The notes: generated from the letters alone by a model not told the origin. DNA of 64,000 nucleotides from Branchiostoma lanceolatum (GCF_035083965.1 NC_089723.1:39997193-40061192); one strand, 5' to 3'; counted from the first letter of the stretch, positions 51,601 to 63,884 are shown. Numbers and translations are program-made.

Positions 51601-53163
51601 ATAAAATAATTGGAATAGGTGTGCCAGGTGACCAGGTGATCCGCGGACTCACCTGTTTGTGACGCACGGAGGTGCGAGTGGCGTGCAGGAGGCGCTGTTC
51701 CATGGCGTCCCGCTAGTCGGCGCCGTACTACGGTGGATCTAACATTTGGCATTTTTATTCCCCTCTCCCTGTGCCAGGTGATCCGCGGACTCGCCTGTTT
51801 GTGACGCATGGAGGCGCGGGCGGCGTGCAGGAGGCGCTGTTCCACGGCGTGCCGCTAGTCGGCGCTGTTCCACGGCGTGCCGCTAGCTATCAGTCGGCGC
51901 TGTACCACGGCGTGTCGCTAGTCGGCGCTGTGCTACGGCGGATCTAACAGTTGGCTTTTTTTCGCCTCCCCCTGTGCTAGGTGCCCCGCGGACTCGCCTG
52001 TTCGTGACGCACGGAGGCGCGAGCGGCTTGCAGGAGGCGCTGTACCACGGCGTGCCGCTAGTCGGCGCTGTACCACGGCGTCCCGGCAGGAAGCGCTGTT
52101 CCACGGCGTGCCGCTAGTCGGCGCTGTGCTACCGCGGATCTAACATTTGGCTTGTTCCTCCCCTCCCCCTGTGCTAGGTGACCCGCGGACTCGCCTGTTC
52201 GTGACGCACGGAGGCGCTAGCGGCGTGCAGGAGGCGCTGTTCCACGGCGTGCCGCTAGTCGGCGTTCCTCTGTTCCGGGACCAGTTCACCAACATGGCCC
52301 GGGTAGAGTCTCTCGGCAGTGGCAGGGCGGTGCCGCTAGGGGGCCTCACAGCCGACAGGTTATACAGAGCCTTACAGGATGTCACCAGCAACCAGACGTA
52401 CGGTTGTCTTATATTTTTCATGAAATCAATCAGTTCTATATGAAATTAAACATCATTTTGACATTTTAAAGCAAAGTTTCTAAAGGTTTTGAAAATCAGT
52501 AGATTCTAGGAACACTAGAATATAAGCGTACTATAACAATAAGACATTGCACTGTTCATTTTTTAGTCCAGCATAAAGGTTTTCTTGCATATTTGTTTCT
52601 TTGTTTCTTTGTTCGTTCGTTCGTTTGGGCCTTTGTCTACTCAAGAAAAACTAAAATGGGCCTGATGGTCGCTTTTCGTTGAGGTCATGAGAGAAGAGGT
52701 GAGGGTCTGACAAAAGATACATGTTTGAAGTCCGAATGAATACATGAATATATAGTCTTAATAAATCAAATTTGTTAACGTTTCAGCTGTATTTTTATTC
52801 ATTTACGATGACAATGTATTTGTGTGTGTTTTTATCTTTTTGAATCTCAGGTTCGCAAACAAAGCCAGACGCCTGTCCCGCCTGTACAGGGACCAACCCA
52901 TGCAGCGCGCCGTGTGGTGGATCAGTCACGTGATGAGGCATGGCGGACTACCTCACATCCGGTCACAGGCAACGCAACTTCCGGTCTACCAATATCTGAT
53001 GATTGACATTTTATTGTTTTTGCTTTTGTGTATTGGGATCGTTCTCTGGTGTGTTAGAAAACTGTGGAAGTTTGTCCGAATACTTCTAACTAATGCAAAA
53101 TACACGCTGCAATGGGTCCATTCAGTGATAAGGTTCTTCACTCAAAATATGTCCAAAGAGTAA
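48641..53163 (+). CDS. UDP-glycosyltransferase (UGT, GT1 family), 6 exons, 539 aa
   Basis: Exons: 48641-49316, 49838-50028, 50559-50701, 51077-51153, 52178-52397, 52851-53163; phases close to 1620 nt. The N-terminal exon carries a hydrophobic leader ([12 protein letters not shown]) and the acceptor-binding domain. The C-terminal domain has the UGT signature: [30 protein letters not shown] and [30 protein letters not shown] near the end is the membrane anchor, with a short basic tail, as in ER-bound UGTs. Length is usual for the family. The residue after GS in PPLGSRW is Arg40 (48758-48760), where animal UGTs normally have the catalytic His; the Asp partner region [10 protein letters not shown] is kept. 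An upstream in-frame ATG at 48542 exists, but 48641 or 48659 best suits the leader. Three partial copies of exon 5 precede the intact one. Confidence 0.88.
50152..50312. repeat. Dispersed repeat shared with 16308-16475
   Basis: Lies in UGT intron 2 and shares AAGGGGCCCTG, ACCCTGTGG and TGGCTACCGGGCTATTTT with the other copy. A SINE/MITE-like fragment AAGCACACCGGGTC...GGGTTCTTTTGCG also occurs in intron 3 (50886-50945), as at 26398-26450. Confidence 0.5.
51610..52178. repeat. Three partial copies of UGT exon 5 before the real exon
   Basis: Copies begin at about 51617, 51778 and 51981. Each has an acceptor-like CCTGTGCCAG or CTGTGCTAG, then the exon's first ~85 nt ([20 protein letters not shown] coding, GACGCACGGAGG), then GGCGCTGTnCTACGGCGGAT and TAACATTTGGC intron-like sequence instead of the rest of the exon. 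Internal mini-duplications of CACGGCGTGCCGCTAGTCGG occur in the second and third copies. Only the fourth (52178) continues into the full exon and donor. Confidence 0.88.
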
Positions 53164-53669
53164 ATTCGATTAACTAAAAAACAAGGCCATTGGGTTGGGA
53201 TAGCCTCCTTTGCAGACTCTCTGGTTGGCACAGGTATTTATTTTTGGGGGAGGGCGCTGATTTGCGATTTTAAGCATATCGGGGCGAGGTTCTTTTGCTG
53301 TAGCCGGCAATTACGATTCCTGCACAGTTATGACATTAATCAATAATTTTACGTATCCATTATCAATTGCTTATTTTCAATATGTTAAAAAAAATCAGTA
53401 AATCTGTAAACTTATTGTAAGCTTTACATCGATGCTCAAAGTCATTAGTTAACTTAGAATTGTATTTTATTGGATTTACTAAATGACAGAATTGGAAAGA
53501 AAGTATATGGCACTGCTGTTGAAGGGACATGACTTGGGTACACACATACAAGACATGACTCCAAATGTTTTGATAAAACCCACAACTATTTGGGAAACAT
53601 TTATTGATAACATTGGAAGACATGTGTTTTTCTGAGTAGAACCAAAACGTTCCCAGAAATTTCACACCT
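53164..53669. other. 3' flank of UGT, no gene seen
   Basis: AT-rich, non-coding. A stop codon at 53161-53163 ends the UGT. No strong polyadenylation signal was identified before the retrotransposon remnant. Confidence 0.4.
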
Positions 53670-54240
53670 GTTCTAAAATCAAGAAATATCTATGTCGAGA
53701 AAAATATCTCACATCAACTCAAAATGAATCCTTCAGAAACAACATGACCAAAGTAAGAATTAGTGCACATGGCCCAGAAGAGAAAGACCGTCACTGCAAG
53801 ACACTATTCAATCAGAGACTGTGTTCCACTTGTAATAAAACTGCTGAAGATGAATTTCATTTTGTACTGTCTTCTCCTTATTGTGAAGAAAGAAAGTCAT
53901 TAATGCACATAATTGTAGCTAAGACCGATTTCAGATTACCTTGTACACAGATCGACATTTTCAGATGCTGTTATCATGTCCAACGCCTATATCATACCTA
54001 TCTAGGTCAATAAACATATACTGTACATGATTTCAAAAGTGAGACAAAACAGTAGACGTAACAATATCGCTGTACCCACAAACAAAATATCCGAATTTAT
54101 GTAATTGTTTCTTCCTCGTTACTATCATTAGTTTTGATTATTAGTGTATGCAACATGTGAATTAGTCTTTGTTGTTGCTGTTTGCCATACATTGTTCCCT
54201 GTATCTTGTGCAATAAAGTTCATTTATTTGTATTTGATAA
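53670..54240 (+). mobile_element. 3' remnant of a non-LTR retrotransposon
   Basis: The frame 53744-54013 has a C-terminal zinc-knuckle-like motif of LINE polymerases: RLCSTCNKTAEDEFHFVLSS and YCEERKSL. The last Cys of the knuckle appears mutated. The 3' end has GCAATAAAGTTCATTTATTTG near 54209-54232. It is 5'-truncated with no RT core. Confidence 0.6.
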
Positions 54241-54715
54241 GAGAAATATGTCAGAGCTTCCATCCCCAACACGCTCGCCCCCCCTCACTTCCCCCTAACG
54301 CGGTACGCAAAGATCCGTACTAGAATTGCATGCTCACTGTGATTAATCTGATTCTGATAATATGATTCTGGCGCAACCCGCTTTTTAAGAATCATTTCAT
54401 GTTACCATAGAGTAAATGAAGCGCTGTTCAGTTCAACGTAACTAGCGATTCTACATGTATTTTAAGCAGGACAGTTGTGTCTTATCTTGTAGATTTCTCT
54501 GACTGCACTTGCTTGTGTCGCCCACTCGTGGTTTCTCTGCTACTGCAGAAAATAACAGAGTGCAAACTTAACATAAGTATCAGAAGAGCAAAGGCAATGT
54601 TATCTTATATATATGTGTGACATAAGTGTAACAAACATGTAGCAAATCGAACTTGATAGCACAGCAGGACAAATGGGTCAACAGACTTTGCTGAATGCAA
54701 TGGATGCCAATTTAC

Positions 54716-54721
54716 TTTATT
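54716..54721 (-). terminator. Candidate polyadenylation signal of the ankyrin/Death gene
   Basis: AATAAA on the minus strand, about 300 nt past the stop codon at 55019. Weak evidence by itself. Confidence 0.35.
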
Positions 54722-55018
54722 TGTATTGTACTTTTGGAATGCATAATCTATCTGCTACGTACCTTTACAGTGGACATTTCACTTTTTGTCCTCTTTCTGT
54801 TCAGAGATCACTGAAAGAGGTGAGGAAAATAAGAATACGTTTCGCAAAGTTAATTAGGTACTCGCCTTAATCACAAACGAAATGCCATCAAACCGATGCA
54901 ATACAGATAAAACACAATGCTGTAATTCCATTCTTTCTGCTTCTCTCTATGAATATCAAATTGCGTGTTTTCATGACATACTTGCCCGACATACAAGAAG
55001 CAATGACTGTTGCACTCC

Positions 55019-58000
55019 TTAATGATACCTACCGATGTCTGGGAATTTGTTCCTCATACCATCAACGACGCTCTGTAGCTCTGCCTCTGACAGAGCCTCC
55101 ATCAGGACCTCTGCGGTGGCGGCGTCTCCCTCCCGCTTCTGCCACTCCCACAGCAGGTCAAAACAGCGGGACTTGTCGTCCGGGTTTCTGCCGGCAATGT
55201 TTCTGATGTCAGCCCCCTTAATTCCAAGATGGATAGCCAAGTCAATCCAGTCGATGCTGACGTTTTCCTTGATGAAGTAGAAGCACCTCTCAACACCTAG
55301 TGGGTAAGGATAGAGGTAAAAGGTACGATATAGAGCTCGTGTATGTTGATTAAATTACCATATATTGGATATAGAATTATGAAGAATTTCATTTTGAGTT
55401 ACAATTGGTAAGCCTGCACATCAACTTGACTATAAAGTGTGTATTGAACAATGATGTACTTGAAAGAGCCTGAAAAAAATGGCAGTGACATCAAAGTGTC
55501 ATAGTATTGTGCAAGGAAGGCTTATACTGGGCGTGGCATTTTGTTGTGCCTTCTTTGGCAAATTTACTAGCACAGTACGGCCCATTTTGCAGCCCATTTT
55601 GCGTTAAGGAATTCTAAGCGCGCCCAAAGCCCGATGATGCCGGCATTGGTTACGTCAGTGCCTCACCTTTTGACGTACTGGCAGCTTGCTCTGCAATCTG
55701 TGAATACAAGACAATTGTATCAGTCCCTGCAATATTTGAAGTTTGACCAGGGACAGTCTGTCTACTAAAGGGCAAATACATAGCGGTGTGTCGGGTATCA
55801 CGTGATAGCACTGCCCGCCTCAGTGAATGGACTGAAAAGCGGCGGAGAGTGAGTGAGTGAGTGAGTGAGTCAGTCAGTCAGTCAGTCAGTCAGTGAGTCA
55901 GTCAGTGAGTCAGTGAGTGAGTGAGTGAGTGAGTCAGTGAGTGAGTGAGATAGCACTGAGCTGAGATACATTATGGACATATTTGGTCATAACACAAATA
56001 GTTATAATACGTTCTGTGTCAATAATTGCGAAAACATGTCATTTCACATTCACATTCGGTCTAACGTTGGAACTGAAAAGAGAGTAAACTCATTACTTCT
56101 CTTTCGCTCGTTATCGAACAAGCAAAAACAAAATGATTTTTATTTACCAGTTTTGGAGTCTCATACGGCACGTGGATTGGGAGCTGGCACAGCAGTGTTG
56201 GCTCCTGAAACGCTTCGCCTGGTGGATGCCCCCATTCCTGGCGTCTCTTCCGCACGAGAGTTGCCTTTACTTTCCGTTTTTCCTCTTTGGCGACTTTGAC
56301 GCGTGGTAAGGCAAAGAACGCAGCTCGCCCTTTGCCATCCAAACCCATTTGCCCCCTGGCCTCCAACGCCATGACCTGCATGTGAAGCCGGTTGTCCTTC
56401 TGACTGTGGAAGGTGATCTGTTGTTTCGCGCTGCTTCCAAATGCTGCGATTGACACGTTTCCCAGCAAGCTTATTTCGACTATCTGGCCTTCGAATAAGT
56501 CTACTGAGTCAGTCGGCACCGGGCCCTTGTACCCCTTTCCAAGCAGTGCTGCGTGTTTCTTTTCTGTATCTTCTTTTGTAGCGCATTCTATGACAAATTC
56601 ATTTGCGTTGTCCTCCCGCTGTACTAGTATGAACTGCACTGCGCGATGTTGAAGCCATCTGCAAAGCTTCAATGGGATCGGTTCAAACTCTTTTGGGTCA
56701 TCGTATTTGTCTGTGACGACGATTACAATCCATCTGGAAGTGAAATATACAATAACCTGTTAACTTCAGTGAAAAATGCATGCTGATGAATTTTTACTCT
56801 CAACAGATTAATAAAAAAAACGTCAGTACAGGTTAAGTGATAGCCGTTGTATCTAAACAACGACACGCTAACCTTAGTAGACTACATAATCTAGTAGATC
56901 TGGTAATTTTTCCTGTTCTCCTTAATTTCTGATTACAAAAGAAAATAAAAATATAGAATTACCTGGTAAAATGGCTGACTTCAAACTCCACAAACTCATC
57001 TGTAACCCGGATTTTAGTGTTATCTGTTTCGTCTACCCAGTCTTCTGTCCCCTCCTCACATGACATCACTCTCAATTTGGTTTCCCCCTCATGTTGGATG
57101 TCCATGTAGTGTTGAGGATGTGGGACTCGCACTGTGACTGGTTTGAGGAACTGGACCTCAGAGTCCGACACAGTTTCCACGTTGACTATTGGGCTGGTGC
57201 TGACAAGACCGCGGGAAGACTGGTCCTTTACTTTCATGTCCTCAACTGCTGTTTTTGGAACTTCTTGCACCTACAGTTGAAATAAACCGCTGTGTTATAT
57301 CACTAAACTTACATAGTAGAGTCACATATCAAGTAAGATTCATATCAATATCACGTTATAACGTCAGTGAATCTAGCATCAGATATATCAGAATAATTCC
57401 ATGATTATATCAATGGTTTATTTGATCAAAAACAAAAAAATTGCCCCACAGTGACAGCCATTAGTCTGATTTTTGATATCCACCATTTCCGTGACCGCCA
57501 AAATTGACTAGATTGTTTTTCTTCTTAATCAGCCCTGAGTTATTTTCATTTCACATGCATGCTTAACATGGGATTTGTGGGTACATTGTCATTGACTCCT
57601 CTATGATCAAGCATACAAATTTTATAATAAAAGACCTCGTCTACAAAATTTGCAGCAGATGAAGCTGAACACAATCCTGACCTGTATCGTGACGTGTGTC
57701 GGTGTGCTCACCGCCTCTTCCGGGAAGCTGATTTGTACCGCAGGCTGCGTTGATGACGTCAGAGTGCACTCCCCTGTAGGCACAGTGAACTGGTCCTGTT
57801 TGGGCCGGCTGACGACGGCAAAGGTGGAGAAGTGGTCCACTGATACTGAGACTCTGTCTCCGTCCTAAAATGGAAAAAAGGGCCGTTTTATTGTCTGTTT
57901 TTGATAACATTTCCTATTGAAAAAGGTAGGACCGTGAGTGATTATTGTGTCATAGCTTGGAAGAAACATCCGTGAACAGTTTGATGAGGTTCGCAAGGCA

Positions 58001-61000
58001 CTGGCCATCAAAGGTCTTTTGCACACAACCAAGTGTTTTATTCAAGACCTATGTATACGTTTTTGTGACCGACTGTCACCTTCCTTAGGGCAATCTCTAC
58101 CAGTTCTGTTAGTGTTACGCATGTTTGGGACCGCATTTGTTAGCAGCGACACCTACTTGTAGCGCGTAACAGAACCTGTCAGAATTGCCCTGAGGAAGGT
58201 GACAGGCGGTCACCGAAAGGTTGGTCTTGAATAAAACACTTGGTTGTGTATTTTACCTCTCATTTTGTTATCAACTTGACTGATTTTGCATTCTTTAAGA
58301 AATTGCATGTTTGCCAACGTACTTTTTTACGGGTGGGAAGTTTTGTCCACTGTGACCTGTCTTTAGTGACCCACACGACAGGCTCCCTGGCGCCACCTGA
58401 CGATCCACTGCTGTACTGCATCTGCACAGTGACAGGTTGGTGGAAGGTTGTCCCGTGTGGACCAAGCTCTATGACGTCACTCACTAGCATCGCTCCGTCT
58501 TCCAAGGGCAGAGTGACGTCATTAGGGTTGATGACCTGACAGGTAATTTCAGTTTCCATAGCAACGGCCCCACGCGGTACAGTAAGGGTACAAGACTCGG
58601 TTTGTAGTTCACCTCCCTCTGGACCCACTTTACGCCTGAAAGGGCTGTGGCAGGAAACAGAATTCTAATGTACCTACTTCACATGGAAAATACAACCGAG
58701 GAGGAACTGACAAAAGTATCTTACTAGATCAGGCTCTCATTTTTACGTGTTCATATTTATCAGCTTGTCTATAAGATACAATGGGCAAGAACGTACTCTT
58801 TATGAAAGGCATCAGTTGTATGTTTTAAGTTTTCACGTTTTATTCTATTTTGATTCCCGCCTTGTCTTTGCGCCACTCTTGTTCGCGCACGTTTCCACCA
58901 GAAATGTATCCCTGGATTTTTACTGATTATGAATTAGATAATAGTTCTATGATACCCTTTAATACGTGTGCTTACCCGACCGCCATTACAGTTGCGAAAA
59001 TCTCGAGAATTTTCTTCCTTCCCTCCAGGATACGTTGTTTCACGGGAAGAGAGTACCATGGAACATCAGTACTTTCTACCATGTCCTTTGGAGTCCTGTC
59101 GCCCTACACAGAAAACAGCAGACATTGAACCAACACTTCTAAGGTCATTCTTAGATAAGAGTCAGATATTTCAGAGAAGTGGACTAAAGATAAGTCACTT
59201 GATTTGAAATGCCATTGAACAAAAGATATTGAAATATACACGTCACTACCGTATGAATCTTCTACAACGATATATGTATCTACACTCTGTGCGCAGGTTT
59301 AAATACAAGCATGGGCAAACCTGCTGTCCTTCTGAAATAGTGTGACAATTCTCAACATAAATACACCAAATATTTTCCTGAAATTAAAAAAAGACCATGG
59401 TTAACAATATTACGTAAACTGTTAATTTTGTCACACAGCATTGATATCATAATTTATGCACATGACATTACCCACCGGATATGGGAACATGCCAGAAGTA
59501 AGCATCAACCCTTACCCGATCCCTACTGTCCACCTGTGCTCCGGCCTTCAGGAGGAGTTCAACTACACCAACATGTCCTCCTGAAGCTGCCAGGTGAAGT
59601 GGTGTGTCTTCAGACTGTGACAGTGGGAACAATGATGGTATTACATGGAAAGAGAATCCTATCCCCCTTTTCATAATCAACGCTTTTTTTCAAATGATCA
59701 AAACTATCATATTACATCAAAATAATCATATTACATTACATTATTTCATACTAATTTATCATGGGTCAGCCCATTACAACTCTGATGATAGACACTAAAC
59801 ATACTTGACGTTCAACACTCAAACATGGCAATCATCTGTAGCTAAAACCCTAATTACCCCATCCCTACTGTCCACCTGTGCTCCAGCCTTCAGAAGGAGT
59901 TCAGCAACACCAACATGTCCTCTTGAAGCTGCATAGTGAAGGGGTGTGTCTATATACTGCAACAGCAGGCACAATGATGGTATTACATGGAAAGAGAATC
60001 CTATCCCCCTTTTCATAACTAACTCCTTTTTTTCAAATGATCAAAATAATAATATCAAATAAAAATAATCATATAACACTACATAATTTCATTCTATATT
60101 ATCATGCGTAAGCCTATCCAAACGCTGTTGTTGTTTTCTACACATTAGTAGCATCTAGCATCGTTAATCTGGTTTCCAGCCTCAGTCTCTGTTAGTAAGC
60201 GTTAGAAAGCGTTCAGTCCATGGTCAAGGTTCAATAATTCTGAACGAATTCCCAGGCATGCCACGGGCCGTGGACAGCGGTGCCCACGTATTCATACGAT
60301 CCTTACGGAATTCAATACTAAGAAACATACGATCCTTACGGAACTCATACGATCCACTACTAAGATACAGACGATCCTTACGGAATACGTCGGATCCTTA
60401 CTAATTTGTTGCCCCGGCGCTTGGTGACTCCCAGTCTCGCCCTGCTAGTTGGTCTAAATAACACCGGCATGTCGCCGAAGAAGCCAGCATTAGTGCAGGC
60501 TGAGGTTTTTTGGTGTTTAGCAGGATGGGATAAGTCTGTACGTTCTTTAAAGCCAACATATCGTAGCAAGAAATTGAAGTCCCCAGTCCACCATATTGAA
60601 TTCACCTCCCATGTCACGTGACCAGGGGCTGTTAGTATAATTATTAAGGATCAGTACTGATCGTTTGCATTCCCGTAAGGATCGGACCTGATGGGGTCAT
60701 TTGGGGGTTTAGCTAAAGTTGAAAGTTGAAGTTTAAGTATGTTTCTTAGTACTTGATCGTATGAATACTTATGTACCCCTGGTGGGCATCTGTGACCTTT
60801 TATGAAACAGGTTCATGATAGAAAAAGTGGCTCCTCCCTACTCACCCTGCTACAGTTGACATCCACTCCCTGCTGGAGCAGCCGCGCCACCTTCTCTACA
60901 TCTCCGCTATCAGCTGCAAACACAAGTTCCTAAAACGGGGCAGTCATCAAAATACAACAGCAGTAAATAAAGTATATAGGTAGGGAAATCGGCGGTAATA

Positions 61001-61653
61001 TCGTAACTCATCCTGCTACGAGTATCTAGGTTAAATGATGTTTATCATATCTAAGGATGTCGAGTCGCTGCTGTTATCTTTGAAAGTAATTCCCTAAATT
61101 CAATAATAGCAAACACTGCATGTTTCCTTGGTATTACCGTAACGCAAGTATGCATGTGGAGAATTTCCCTCGCTATTCTAACAAAGGAGAGGAAACAAGG
61201 GAATTTATTATCCATTATTAACCAAATCTATTCAAACGCCTTCGACAATACTTCTTCTTCAAACAGTCCTAGCAGCAAATCCTGTTGAACATTATCAGGT
61301 GAGACACGGTTACCAGGTAAGCATAAACCTAAACGTAAACATAGTACCAGACGTTCAAAGTCCGCAGACGCTGGGGCACGTACACGGTACACACTAAGTA
61401 TTTCATACCTTGAATTTTGTACACACTAAGTGCTTTGACAACATGAATTTTGTACAGATTTGTTCGTATCCAGGTTTTTATCAATCAAAAGGTCTCGTTT
61501 CCGCTATGTTTATTCCCATCAATCAACCAAAGTTGTTGTTTTTACCTTGCGGGACCACAACTAGTTACAAATACAACCTACGTGTAACCGACACTAACAC
61601 AAAATGTAGTCAATAAGTTTAACTGTTACCACTTCAAGCTCCGTCTCGGACAT
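55019..61653 (-). CDS. Ankyrin-repeat / ZU5-ZU5-UPA / Death-domain protein (11 exons, 710 aa)
   Basis: Exons: 61653-61630, 60929-60846, 59956-59858, 59614-59516, 59103-58976, 58635-58323, 57864-57682, 57270-56963, 56733-56148, 55699-55669, 55296-55019; all phases close, 2133 nt. Start MSETELEV. Three ankyrin repeats follow (AADSGDVEKVARLLQQGVDV; DTPLHYAASRGHVGVAELLL; DTPLHLAASGGHVGVVELLL) and a cap with GDRTPKDMVE. ZU5a (from ~148) starts VGPEGGEL and ends VSVDHFSTFAVVS; ZU5b starts QFTVPTGECTL and ends EVSHFTR; a UPA-like region runs to ~608. The Death domain (~619-710) has WIDLAIHLGIKGADIRNIAG and DLLWEWQKREGDAATAEVL. ZU5-ZU5-UPA-DD is the supramodule of ankyrins and PIDD. HFS (residues 260-262) is the PIDD/UNC5CL-type self-cleavage motif. 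A role in death or NF-kB-type signalling is inference. Confidence 0.88.
55845..55950. repeat. (GTGA)n/(GTCA)n simple repeat
   Basis: GAGTGAGTGAGTCAGTCAGT-type tetranucleotide units in intron 9 of the ankyrin/Death gene. Confidence 0.9.
57826..57834 (-). other. HFS putative autoproteolysis site in ZU5a
   Basis: Codons CAC TTC TCC within VDHFSTF, at the end of the first ZU5. In PIDD1 and UNC5CL the same HFS motif is where the chain cleaves itself between Phe and Ser. The equivalent place in ZU5b is HFT (near 56970). Cleavage here would separate ankyrin repeats from ZU5b-UPA-DD. Confidence 0.6.
58028..58247. mobile_element. MITE with ~60-bp terminal inverted repeats
   Basis: Left CCAAGTGTTTTATTCAAGAC through GACTGTCACCTTCCTTAGGG and right CCCTGAGGAAGGTGACAGGC through GTCTTGAATAAAACACTTGG are near-perfect inverted repeats. 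Fragments with GGGACCGCATTT and AGCAGCGACACCTA recur at 6978-7010. It lies in intron 6 of the ankyrin/Death gene. Confidence 0.8.
60280..60790. mobile_element. ~510-bp element with inverted ends and GGATC-rich subrepeats
   Basis: Left TGCCCACGTATTCATACGAT and right ATCGTATGAATACTTATG...GGTGGGCA are inverted. TACGATCCTTACGGAA is repeated four times inside the left part, and TAAGGATCAG/GTAAGGATCGG inverted on the right. Lies between the first and second ankyrin exons. Confidence 0.65.
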
Positions 61654-62120
61654 CTTGCTTGGATTTTCAAAGAACGCCGTGTGTCTTGCGTGTCGTCACA
61701 AGTACGAGTTTATCAGAACAGTCTCTTCTCTTTGGTCGGCGACGTTCAACGGTGGGGTACACTCCTACCTGTTCGCCGTTTTCATCGATTAATTTCACGT
61801 GACCTGGTGTGGACTATTCCATTCTGTTAGTTGTGGGGCAGAAGGCTCGTAAGTGTAAATACGCTGTGTACACCACTCATTGTATTTGATATACCACTAG
61901 TCCGTTTTTCCATAATAAAATTATAACAATAGCGATTAATAATGTTCTACAGTTCTCCAGATGCAGGTTAAACAAGACTTACAGTATGAGAGACAGTGTC
62001 CCCAGAGTGCCCCTTATGCGTGGAATGGAACTTGCCTACCTGGTCTCACTGCACACCCGTTTGTGTCAAAGTCAGTTTATCGTCCTGGTGTTTAAAGTAT
62101 ATTCCGTGCAGTAGTGCATC
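61654..62120. promoter_or_regulatory. 5' flank of the ankyrin/Death gene
   Basis: Upstream of the ATG at 61653. The ATG is preceded by AAG (good context). No TATA box is obvious, so a dispersed promoter is likely. Nothing else was recognised. Confidence 0.35.
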
Positions 62121-62124
62121 ATTC

Positions 62125-62480
62125 CGTGTTGGTGTAACGGTTGGGGTGTTTGGCCCAGAAGCCAGAGGTCCTGGGTTAGAATCCCCTGACATGCCACCGA
62201 TGTTGTGCCTTGAGAAAGGCACTTAACATGATTTACCTCACTCCACCCATGTGTAAATATGGATACCTCGGTTGGGGAGGTAAACGGCCGCAAACACCCT
62301 AACCCAAACCTTGAACCTTGACCTTTAACGGGGACATCTAGCGATGTCAACACGGGGAACAATGGGTTCTTCTGCTCTCCACTCTGCCCTGTCTTCCATC
62401 AGAGAGCGACGTTCTGCTGTGGACATGGTATTGGAAGGCGGAGCCCAACCCTCTCCGTCCACGGCCTTTTAGTTCACCAA
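62125..62480 (+). mobile_element. tRNA-derived SINE
   Basis: The head CCGTGTTGGTGTAACGGTTG has an A-box-like core and GGGTTAGAATCCCC is B-box-like. The body has TTGAGAAAGGCACTTAACA and ACCTCACTCCACCCATGTG, and the later piece GGTATTGGAAGGCGGAGCCC is also in the SINE at 14123-14428. So both carry the same family body. Confidence 0.65.
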
Positions 62481-63884
62481 TTAAGACGCACATATGAGGG
62501 ATACTTTGAGTAATAGAATCGCACCTGCCCTCTTTTCTACCAGCTACACACCGATTATCACTGGTGGTGCGGGATGTTCTCAGGGGCAATAGAATTTTGA
62601 TTCCTGTCCTGTATTTTTGTTATGTGCATGTGATTCATCCCTGGCCTAAGTCATTGAACTAGGAAAATATAGATTTAACTGTCCAGGCTTTGGCGTAAAG
62701 CAGGGGGCCCTGTAATTGTAATCATATATCATTACTTCACCTCAAAAGGTGAAGTATTTTTTTTTTGTTCTCATGTATTAACAGCTTGGAATGGTGGGAT
62801 ATACCTTTAGTTTATCTATACCTCTGTTGTTTTGTATTTTCATGTTGCATTGCTTGCTATAATCATAAATTTGTGTAGTTTATGTAGTTATTTGTAGATG
62901 TGTACTTTCAGTTTGGCCAAGAATGGAGCTACAAGTTTCTATGATGACGAATTCATTACATGAAAAATGCTTTATCTGAATTATAGAAATAATCACATTT
63001 CAATAACGCCACTGGCAGGTGAAGGAGAACCTGAATAACGGTGAAACGACGAAGAGAAAACAGCAGTCAGATGTGGTTCTTACTTAGTAGAGGCCTTTAT
63101 TGTGTATTAATATTCAGCACATTCCATCGGACTTTGCACGTCAAATGTAGATATTCACGTAGACAACACATAGAAAATGTTTATTTGTTTATCAAACTTT
63201 GTATGAACGTTCCATAAACAACAAAAACAAAGTAGGCCATCGTGGTTACCATAGAGACGTGCACACAAACATAAACAACCCGTTTTCCCACGGGTATCAG
63301 GTTACGCAGTGAAATTGCTACATTTCCGCAGATTTCCGCACGAGGCAGTCTGGCTTCTGTCTGTTCGTGTTTAACACATGATATAAACCAACACTCAGCA
63401 AATCATATAGCCTCTCATCCCGCGTATAACTGGCCACAATGAACCAAATGAATGTTAAGAATATTGATGAATGATTATTTGCTATAAGTTGGTTTAACAC
63501 AGATAACGCCTAAAACTGTAATTTGTTTGTCAAAGGTAGAAATATCTATATGAACAGAACTCTCTCAGAGGTGCAGGTATAAATAAACGTGACAGAAACT
63601 CGCCCAATGGTCACAAGATATGCTTCCAAGTCCATGCATAGTTAGTTGGCAGCGACATTAACTGCAGTTACCTCCGATAGACAGTGATTTGTCCAACTAG
63701 ATTTACCTACGATATAATCTTCTTAGCTTTGACATCGTGCACTAGCGATCATGCAACTTCGTGTGCTCTATTTTGTGTATCTATGTACTTTTATAACAGC
63801 TCTTATTGTTTCTACATTTTAAGTATACACTGTGGGTAGGATTACGTCATGTCGTTACAATAAGGAGGTTCGTGGTTCCAAGTG
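62481..63884. other. Intergenic, no gene seen
   Basis: AT-rich. A short palindrome CTTCACCTCAAAAGGTGAAG is at 62737-62756; GAGGTGAAGTATTTTGCTTC at 50811 is a related fragment. No coding or RNA feature recognised. Confidence 0.4.

Noticed and set aside
53744-54013. Small zinc-finger gene
   Set aside because: The Cys/His pattern is that of a LINE C-terminus, followed by a LINE-like 3' end; no start context or splice partners.
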